Assembly (NCBI GenBank): GCA_017459485.1
Contig: JAFUCW010000273.1
Location: 1 to 11,947 of the forward strand
Direction of reading: 5' to 3'
DNA length: 11,947 bases
Origin: Eggerthellaceae bacterium
GTDB lineage: Bacteria > Actinomycetota > Coriobacteriia > Coriobacteriales > Eggerthellaceae
Shown: piece after piece, positions 7,256-11,947 of the stretch
Layout: each line of letters opens with the position of its first letter
Position numbering within the stretch: position 1 is the stretch's first letter
Notes under the pieces: generated by a model
Told to the model about the DNA's origin: nothing
The model's database searches: none
The model's input: only the letters and a program-made list of their open reading frames with translations
Translations under genes and position numbers: made by a program

Positions 7256-7284
7256 GGCGAAGCGCAAACGTGGCGAAAGCGCAA
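7256..7284 (+). repeat. Imperfect tandem repeat GGCGAA(A)GCGCAA
   Basis: GGCGAAGCGCAA (7256-7267) recurs as GGCGAAAGCGCAA (7272-7284), 16 bp apart, directly upstream of the TACAAT box. It occupies the -35 region, where an activator or repressor could bind. Two copies in a G+C-rich region could also be chance. Confidence 0.35.
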
Positions 7285-7289
7285 CAGGG

Positions 7290-7295
7290 TACAAT
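7290..7295 (+). promoter_or_regulatory. Candidate -10 box for menE-menC and nikR
   Basis: TACAAT is the same hexamer as the -10 box before the LCP gene. No recognisable -35 hexamer lies 16-18 bases upstream and there is no TGn extension, so it would need an activator or be weak. The predicted leader is about 35 bases. Confidence 0.35.
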
Positions 7296-7336
7296 AGGAA
7301 AAGAAACCACTCTTCAATCGCAGCAGGGAGTAGTGC

Positions 7337-10237
7337 ATGCCCGCACCGACCAAAGACAATTTTGCCGCCACGATAGAATCGCGCGCGTCCGAAGAGCAAG
7401 ACTATGTTTGCTTCTTGTTCGGTGAAACGGGCGAAGTGGTCACCTACAGCGACTTGCGTTTGCGTGGAGTGTGGCTTGCGCGCGAATTGGAGGCCCAGCA
7501 CGTCGAGCGTGGTAGCTTGTGTGCGGTGGATATGGACAACTGCCCTGCGCTGATCTATGCACTGGCTGCCGCGGCGTACGGGGGGTTCACGCTGGTGTTT
7601 CTGAACGCGCGCCTCACCGAAACGGAAAAGCGCGAACGTCTTGGCGAGCTCAAGCGCGCGACCGGTGCGGCGCACATCCCGTTGCTTCATGAGTCGACTG
7701 CGCTTTCGCTCGTCGCAGAGTCGTACCAGGCAGGCCCAGGTGCGCGCAACCAGATAGCGAATTGGGCGCGGCGAGGCGTGGGTGCGTTCGACGATCTGTC
7801 GCACGCTGCCGTCATGTTCACGTCGGGAACATCGGGGCGGCCGAAGGCGGCGGGGCTTACCTGGAAGCAGCTGCAGGGTGCCGCGCGCGCAAGCAACGAA
7901 GCCATCGCAACCGAGGGCGAGGGCATTTGGCAATTGGCGCTGCCTGCCTACCATGTTGGTGGGCTGGAGGTGGTGTTTCGCTCGGTGCTCAACCGCAATG
8001 CGTTTTTGCTTTATCGCTCGTTCGACGCGGAAAAGATCCTTGCCGATGCCTACACGTACTCTGCCACGCACATATCGGTGGTGGACAAGATGCTCCAAGA
8101 CCTGCTTGCCGTGTGCGAACAGAATGCGGGCGGGCAAACTGCTGCCAAGGACCAGCCCGAAGAAGACGTCCAGGCTGCTGCCGAAGCCCAGGTCGAGGAC
8201 GATGGCCATCCCATCGCCGAAGTCCAGCCCGAAAGCAATGACCGGGCAGTCACCAAAACCCAATGCGAAGACAATGACTGGGCCGTCGCCAAGGACCAGC
8301 CCGAAGACGAAGCGCTGCGTTCCCTCGAAGGCCAGCCCGTCGAGCAAAGGCAGGCGCAGCTTTCCGACTACGAATGCATCCTGCTAGGAGGGTCGCGCCC
8401 GAACCGATCGACAGTTGCCCGCGCGCTCGAGCAGAAAGGGCCTGTGTTCGTCAGCTATGGCATGACCGAAACCTGCTCTTACCTTGCATACCGCCAGGTA
8501 GAAGACCCGGACGTCCTATTCCTGTCTCCGCTTCCCGGCTACGAGCTTACCATTGCCGCTCCAGGGGAAGACGGTTTTGGCCAGCTAGGCGTGAAGGGCC
8601 CCGGTGTCATCGACGGCTACATGAACGCGCAGACTGCTTTCACGGCAGACGGCTACTTTCTTACCGGCGACCGTGCGCGCGTGGTTGATGGGACGCTCGA
8701 GGTGCTCGAACGCTCGAGCGACATGTTCGTTTCGGGGGGCGAAAACATCTACCCGGCAGAAGTGCGCGACAAGATCTTAGCCATCGAAGGCGTAACCGAC
8801 GCCCATGTGTTCGGCGCTTCCGACTCCACCTGGGGAAGGCGTCCGGTGGCATTCGTTGAGGCGCAGGCAGCCGCATCGCGCCCCGGATTCAACCGATTCT
8901 ACTTCGCTGACGAAATGCGCAACCGCCTTTCTATGGTGCTTTCGCCCGTGTATCTGCCCGACCAGTTTGTGGTGGTCGACGAATTCCCGCGTACGGGCAT
9001 TGGAAAAATGGGTGCAGGGTCGCTCGAACGTGCATGGAACCGTCGCATCCATGTGGCAAAGGCAGAAGTGTGGCACGTGCAACTCCCTCTGGTGGCGCCC
9101 ATTCGCACCGCCAGACACAAGTTACGGGAACGGGATCTGCTCGTGGTCAGGCTCACGGACACGGAAGGCCGTACGGGAATTGGCGAATGCACGGCGTTCG
9201 CGACCGACTGGTACTTGCCTGAGACGCTCGTGGAGGATTTGCCGCTTGTGCGCGACAAGATTGCGCCGTTGCTGGTGGGCCGCGTGTTGCTGCATCCGAG
9301 TGAAGCCACGGAATTATTCGAAAACGTGCCCGGCGCCCTCGAGCGGCCCCTTGCCTGCGCTGCTTTGGAAAATGCTCTTTGGGACCTGTACGGCAAGGTG
9401 TGCAAACGGTCGATTCGCCACCTGATTGGCGCGCGAACAGAAGCCACCGAGCCCGGGTCGCTGATCGAAGTGCCGTCCGGCTGCGTTTTGGGCGGCGCCG
9501 TGGTGGGCATCGGGTCGATCGCCGAAGTGCTCTGCGAAGTGGACAAGGCGGTCGCCGAAGGATACCGTCGCGTCAAGCTCAAGATAAAGCCCGGCCACGA
9601 CTTGAAAGTGGTGGAGGCGGTCAGGGCAGCCTATCCGCACCTGATGCTCATGCTCGATGCGAACCAAAGTTACAAGGATTCTCAACTCGATGTGTTCAAG
9701 GAGATGGATGCCTATGACGTGGTGTGTGTCGAAGAGCCGATTGACCCCACCCACGCGCCTGCAGTAGGCCCGACCAACCTGTTCGACCGCCTTGCGCGAC
9801 TCCAGGCAACGTTGCGCATGCGTGTGTGTTTGGACGAAAGCTGGACGAGCGCCGAACAGCTCTACGGAGTGCTAGAGTCGCATCCGGAGTTGCGCTGCGT
9901 TTCGGTCAAGATAGGCAAATTCGGAAGCGCAAGCGCCGCGCTGGACTTCCATTCCTGGGCGCGCGAACGTGGCATTGAGGTGTGGCCGGGAGGCATGTTC
10001 GACACGGGAATCTCCAAGCGGCTGCATGCAGCGTTTGGCCTACTGCCCGGCGTGAACCTTCCTGGGGACATCTCCGACAGCGCGCGGTATTTCAAGGAAG
10101 ACCTGTGCGATCCGCCTCTTGCGCTGAGCGACGGGGTGCTCGAAATAAACCCGCCCGAGCATCCCTATGGGCTGGGCTGTGCCTTAAACGAAGAAGCCCT
10201 CTCCCGCACTCAGGTCGGGTACTGGAAGTTTGAATAG
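7337..10237 (+). CDS. menE-menC: MenE-MenC fusion: OSB-CoA ligase joined to OSB synthase
   Basis: One 966-residue chain carries two consecutive menaquinone steps. Residues 1 to about 568 are an ANL ligase (MenE): P-loop FTSGTSGRPKAAG (about 160-172), YGMTET, YFLTGDRARV, SSDMFVSGGENIYP, and PRTGIGKM with the adenylation lysine K557. Residues from about 570 are an enolase-superfamily OSB synthase (MenC). It has K747-x-K749, metal ligands D774 (LDANQ), E799 (VEEP) and D833 (CLDES), the second base K858 (SVKIGK), and GGMFDTG and LPGDIS motifs like the Firmicutes OSBS/NSAR branch. All key residues are present, so both halves should work. MenC makes OSB and MenE activates it, so the order in the chain is opposite to that of the reactions. 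Residues 269-340 are a 12-residue tandem repeat not found in ordinary MenE. AGGGAG at 7325-7330 sets the start. Confidence 0.94.
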   Translation: MPAPTKDNFAATIESRASEEQDYVCFLFGETGEVVTYSDLRLRGVWLARELEAQHVERGSLCAVDMDNCPALIYALAAAAYGGFTLVFLNARLTETEKRERLGELKRATGAAHIPLLHESTALSLVAESYQAGPGARNQIANWARRGVGAFDDLSHAAVMFTSGTSGRPKAAGLTWKQLQGAARASNEAIATEGEGIWQLALPAYHVGGLEVVFRSVLNRNAFLLYRSFDAEKILADAYTYSATHISVVDKMLQDLLAVCEQNAGGQTAAKDQPEEDVQAAAEAQVEDDGHPIAEVQPESNDRAVTKTQCEDNDWAVAKDQPEDEALRSLEGQPVEQRQAQLSDYECILLGGSRPNRSTVARALEQKGPVFVSYGMTETCSYLAYRQVEDPDVLFLSPLPGYELTIAAPGEDGFGQLGVKGPGVIDGYMNAQTAFTADGYFLTGDRARVVDGTLEVLERSSDMFVSGGENIYPAEVRDKILAIEGVTDAHVFGASDSTWGRRPVAFVEAQAAASRPGFNRFYFADEMRNRLSMVLSPVYLPDQFVVVDEFPRTGIGKMGAGSLERAWNRRIHVAKAEVWHVQLPLVAPIRTARHKLRERDLLVVRLTDTEGRTGIGECTAFATDWYLPETLVEDLPLVRDKIAPLLVGRVLLHPSEATELFENVPGALERPLACAALENALWDLYGKVCKRSIRHLIGARTEATEPGSLIEVPSGCVLGGAVVGIGSIAEVLCEVDKAVAEGYRRVKLKIKPGHDLKVVEAVRAAYPHLMLMLDANQSYKDSQLDVFKEMDAYDVVCVEEPIDPTHAPAVGPTNLFDRLARLQATLRMRVCLDESWTSAEQLYGVLESHPELRCVSVKIGKFGSASAALDFHSWARERGIEVWPGGMFDTGISKRLHAAFGLLPGVNLPGDISDSARYFKEDLCDPPLALSDGVLEINPPEHPYGLGCALNEEALSRTQVGYWKFE
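8141..8356 (+). repeat. 36-bp tandem repeat coding an acidic 12-residue insert in MenE
   Basis: Five in-frame units (8141, 8177, 8213, 8249, 8285) plus a decayed sixth (8321-8356) each code 12 residues with Gln at position 5 and usually Glu at 7: AAKDQPEEDVQA, AAEAQVEDDGHP, IAEVQPESNDRA, VTKTQCEDNDWA, VAKDQPEDEALR. Units 1 and 5 share 20 identical bases (GCCAAGGACCAGCCCGAAGA). The insert falls between a helix of the N-terminal ligase domain (KMLQDLLAVCEQNA) and the ILLGGS strand, so it should be a surface loop. Confidence 0.88.
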
Positions 10238-10247
10238 GAGGATGTAC

Positions 10248-10658
10248 ATGTCGCAGGATCTCGTGCGTTTTTCGATCGCAATGCCCCAGGATTTGCTCGA
10301 CGAGTTCGACGCCTTGGTGGCGCGTCGTGGGCTGGCGCAGAATCGATCGGAAGTGGTGCGCGACCTGGTGCGCGCAGCGCTGGTCGAAGAGGAGTGCGAC
10401 GACCCTAACGCTTCAGTCATGGGCACGCTGACCATCGTGTTCAACCATCACGCGTCCGACTTGCAGGAAAAGCTTGACCATATCCAGCACGACCACTTTG
10501 GGCAGATTGTCTCCACTATGCACGTTCACCTTGATGCGCACAACTGCCTCGAAGTAATCGTGCTGCGTGGCGCTGCAGGTTTGGTGCAGGAAATTGCCGA
10601 CAGAATACTGGGTACCAAAGGCGTTAAGCACGGCAAGCTCGTGCTGACCACGGCCTAA
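10248..10658 (+). CDS. nikR: Nickel-responsive transcriptional regulator NikR
   Basis: NikR binds nickel as a tetramer and then represses nickel-uptake and related genes. The 136-residue protein has an N-terminal ribbon-helix-helix DNA-binding domain (RFSIAMPQDLLDEFD, then RSEVVRDLVRAAL) and a C-terminal ACT-like metal domain. H81, H92, H94 and C100 reproduce the spacing of the E. coli nickel ligands H76, H87, H89 and C95. AGGAGG at 10236-10241, six bases before the ATG at 10248, fixes this start over an in-frame TTG at 10230 and ATG at 10242. The Shine-Dalgarno overlaps the menE-menC stop region (10-bp gap), so nikR must be read from that transcript unless a promoter lies inside menC. I see no E. 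coli-type GTATGA/TCATAC operator in the window. Confidence 0.94.
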   Translation: MSQDLVRFSIAMPQDLLDEFDALVARRGLAQNRSEVVRDLVRAALVEEECDDPNASVMGTLTIVFNHHASDLQEKLDHIQHDHFGQIVSTMHVHLDAHNCLEVIVLRGAAGLVQEIADRILGTKGVKHGKLVLTTA

Positions 10659-10852
10659 AGAACGTTTTGACCGGAGGCATGCAAGGTGCTTGGGGTCTGC
10701 TGGGCACCTATTGTCCCCCGGGTGAACGGTGCCCTGGGGGTTGGGGCCGAAACCCTTTCTGGGTGGTCAAGGTGTGCAGAGTGCGGGGCACGCGAGACCC
10801 GCAAGGCGCGACGCGACAAACAGGTTTAGAAGAGAAGCAAGGAGCTTTGATC
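10659..10852 (+). promoter_or_regulatory. Hairpin-rich spacer between nikR and hypE
   Basis: Several stems lie here. A: AGGTGC (10684-10689) with GCACCT (10704-10709). B: GGGCACC (10702-10708) with GGTGCCC (10728-10734). C: CCCCCGGG (10715-10722) with CCCTGGGGG (10732-10740), eight G-C pairs and one bulged T. D: GGGTT (10738-10742) with AACCC (10751-10755), followed by TTTCT. E: TGCGGG (10782-10787) with CCCGCA (10798-10803). A and B exclude each other, as do B and C, and C and D. This is the pattern of an attenuator or riboswitch-like leader, or of a compound terminator for nikR. I do not recognise a known riboswitch core. Confidence 0.45.
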
Positions 10853-11878
10853 ATGCAGGACACGCAAGTGCTTATGGGCCATGGGAGCGGCGGCACGATG
10901 ATGAAGCGCATCATCGACGACGTCTTTCTTCAGGCATACGGGAGCGAATGGCTGCGCGAGGGCAACGACGCTGCCGTGCTGCCCGCGACTGGGCCAGGAC
11001 AGCGCCTGGTGGTATCGACGGACAGCTTTGTGGTCACGCCGCACTTCTTTCCAGGGGGAGACATTGGGCACCTTGCCGTGTGCGGGACGGTCAACGACGT
11101 GGCGACGGCTGGTGCCGAAGTGAAGTACTTGACGTGTGCGTTTGTGCTCGAGGAGGGTTTTCCCATTGAAAGCCTCAAGCGTATCTGTGCCTCTATGGCC
11201 ACCACTGCCGAAGAAGCAGGTGTGGCCCTGGTCACAGGCGACACCAAGGTGGTCAACCGCGGGCACGGCGATGGTATCTACATCAACACCACCGGAGTCG
11301 GGTTCGCCCCCGGAGGGCATTTGCTTGGGGGGCAGTTCTGCCAACCGGGAGACGCGGTAATTCTCTCCGGGACGCTTGGCGATCACGGCATCACCATCAT
11401 GAGCTGCCGCGAGCAGCTTGGGCTATCGGCGGACTTGCAGTCCGACGCGGCGCCGCTCAACCATCTGGTCGCCGAAGTGCTTGCTGCAGCGCCTGGCACG
11501 CGCTGCTTCCGCGACCCCACGCGCGGCGGCCTTGCGTCGACTCTCAACGAGTTGGCGGACCAGTCCAGCGTGGACATTGTCGTGGAAGAGGCCGCCGTGC
11601 CCGTGCGCGACGCCGTCCTCGGCGCGTGCGAGATGCTCGGATACGATGTGTTCCAAGTGGCGAACGAAGGCAAGATGGTCGTCGTGGTGCCGCCAGAGCA
11701 AGCAGACAGCGCGCTTGCCGCCCTACGTGCGAACCGTTGTGGCACCGAAGCAGCCATAGTGGGGCATGTGGAAGAGGCGTCTGGCGGGCGCGCTCCCCGC
11801 GTTGTTGTGCAGACGCCCTTCGGCAGCACGCGCATTCTTGACATGCTTGTAGGCGAACAACTCCCCCGGATCTGTTAG
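10853..11878 (+). CDS. hypE: [NiFe] hydrogenase maturation protein HypE
   Basis: HypE accepts a carbamoyl group from HypF on its C-terminal cysteine and dehydrates it with ATP to thiocyanate, giving the CN ligands of the hydrogenase iron. The 341-residue protein has the PurM/AIRS-type ATP-binding fold: GHGSGGTMM near the N terminus, NDAAVL, STDSFVVTP, GGDIGHLAVCGTVNDVATAGA, TGDTKVV and DPTRGGLASTLNE, and ends in PRIC, the diagnostic C-terminal motif with the modified Cys341. AAGGAG at 10839-10844, eight bases before the ATG, sets the start. The frame is open upstream to 10667, but that part does not resemble HypE. HypF, HypC and HypD and the hydrogenase itself are not in the window. Confidence 0.96.
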   Translation: MQDTQVLMGHGSGGTMMKRIIDDVFLQAYGSEWLREGNDAAVLPATGPGQRLVVSTDSFVVTPHFFPGGDIGHLAVCGTVNDVATAGAEVKYLTCAFVLEEGFPIESLKRICASMATTAEEAGVALVTGDTKVVNRGHGDGIYINTTGVGFAPGGHLLGGQFCQPGDAVILSGTLGDHGITIMSCREQLGLSADLQSDAAPLNHLVAEVLAAAPGTRCFRDPTRGGLASTLNELADQSSVDIVVEEAAVPVRDAVLGACEMLGYDVFQVANEGKMVVVVPPEQADSALAALRANRCGTEAAIVGHVEEASGGRAPRVVVQTPFGSTRILDMLVGEQLPRIC

Positions 11879-11879
11879 T

Positions 11880-11902
11880 TCCGCTGTTCTACGAACAGCG
11901 GA
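11880..11902 (+). terminator. Strong hairpin just after hypE, possible terminator
   Basis: TCCGCTGTTC (11880-11889) pairs exactly with GAACAGCGGA (11893-11902) around the loop TAC, two bases after the hypE stop. There is no T tract after the stem on either strand, so classic intrinsic termination is doubtful. It may act with another factor or protect the mRNA 3' end. Confidence 0.45.
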
Positions 11903-11906
11903 GCGA

Positions 11907-11933
11907 GCCGCCGCCGCGAGACGATTTGGCGGC
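11907..11933. repeat. Second inverted repeat downstream of hypE
   Basis: GCCGCC (11907-11912, or the shifted copy at 11910-11915) can pair with GGCGGC (11928-11933). It follows closely on the hypE hairpin. The remaining bases to the window end show no gene. Confidence 0.3.
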
Positions 11934-11947
11934 ACATCAGGCCCTAG

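Larger units (their letters stand above)
7107..7336. promoter_or_regulatory. AT-rich regulatory region between menB and menE-menC
   Basis: This 230-bp gap has no credible gene. The first 110 bases are markedly A+T-rich compared with the genes and hold two interleaved inverted repeats and the near-palindrome GTTACATATATGCATAAC (7177-7194). The last 80 bases hold a tandem repeat and a -10 box, followed by AGGGAG (7325-7330), six bases before the ATG at 7337. The layout suggests a separate, regulated promoter for menE-menC and nikR. Confidence 0.5.

Noticed and set aside
7186..7425. 79-residue plus-strand frame in the gap before menE-menC
   Set aside because: It begins inside the AT-rich repeat region, has no ribosome site, overlaps the menE-menC start by about 90 bases and has no recognisable domain.
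8141..8356. CRISPR array, because of the 36-bp period
   Set aside because: The units are contiguous, diverged and in frame inside an enzyme gene, with no spacers between them.
10230..10247. TTG or earlier ATG starts for NikR
   Set aside because: AGGAGG at 10236-10241 would lie inside or too near those starts. It is spaced correctly only for the ATG at 10248.
10667..10852. 62-residue N-terminal extension of HypE
   Set aside because: The frame is open but the added residues do not resemble HypE, the DNA is dominated by hairpins, and a good ribosome site precedes the ATG at 10853.
10659..10852. Cobalamin or NiCo riboswitch
   Set aside because: I do not see the cobalamin-box core or a convincing match to the NiCo (czcD) core. 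The competing hairpins alone do not identify a class.

Overview
The window comes from a high-GC bacterium that makes menaquinone and probably a [NiFe] hydrogenase. All protein genes are on the plus strand, with strong Shine-Dalgarno boxes and short gaps. The gene content (LCP cell-wall ligase, a men cluster with a MenE-MenC fusion, NikR, HypE) fits an anaerobic actinobacterium of the Coriobacteriia/Eggerthellales type. That placement is inferred from gene content and codon style, not from a marker gene.

Layout. Positions 1-446 hold no protein gene. On the minus strand they carry a clear 5' half of a glycine tRNA (anticodon CCC) that stops making tRNA sense just after the anticodon loop. An inverted repeat encloses it. 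Further inverted repeats and an extended -10 promoter follow. Next comes an LCP (LytR-CpsA-Psr) ligase gene (447-2051) with a Tyr/Glu/Gln-rich repetitive tail.

Positions 2099-7106 are four menaquinone genes in order: menF, menD, menH, menB. menF and menD overlap. Positions 7107-7336 are an AT-rich regulatory region with two interleaved inverted repeats, a tandem repeat and a -10 box. Positions 7337-10237 encode one 966-residue protein that joins MenE (OSB-CoA ligase) to MenC (OSB synthase), with a 12-residue tandem repeat inserted inside the MenE half. nikR (10248-10658) follows at 10 bp. A 194-bp hairpin-rich spacer separates it from hypE (10853-11878), and a strong hairpin follows hypE.

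How the genes work together. MenF makes isochorismate from chorismate. MenD adds the 2-oxoglutarate-derived unit to give SEPHCHC. MenH eliminates pyruvate to give SHCHC. MenC dehydrates this to o-succinylbenzoate (OSB), MenE activates OSB with CoA, and MenB closes the ring to DHNA-CoA. All steps from chorismate to DHNA-CoA are therefore present. The thioesterase, MenA prenyltransferase and MenG methyltransferase are not in the window. NikR (nickel-responsive repressor) and HypE (CN ligand synthesis for [NiFe] hydrogenase) suggest a link between quinone supply and nickel/hydrogen metabolism.

I found no clear new defence or mobile system. The items most worth a second look are the tRNA half and its flanking repeat, the repeat insert in the MenE-MenC fusion, the interleaved repeats before that gene, and the hairpin cluster before hypE.
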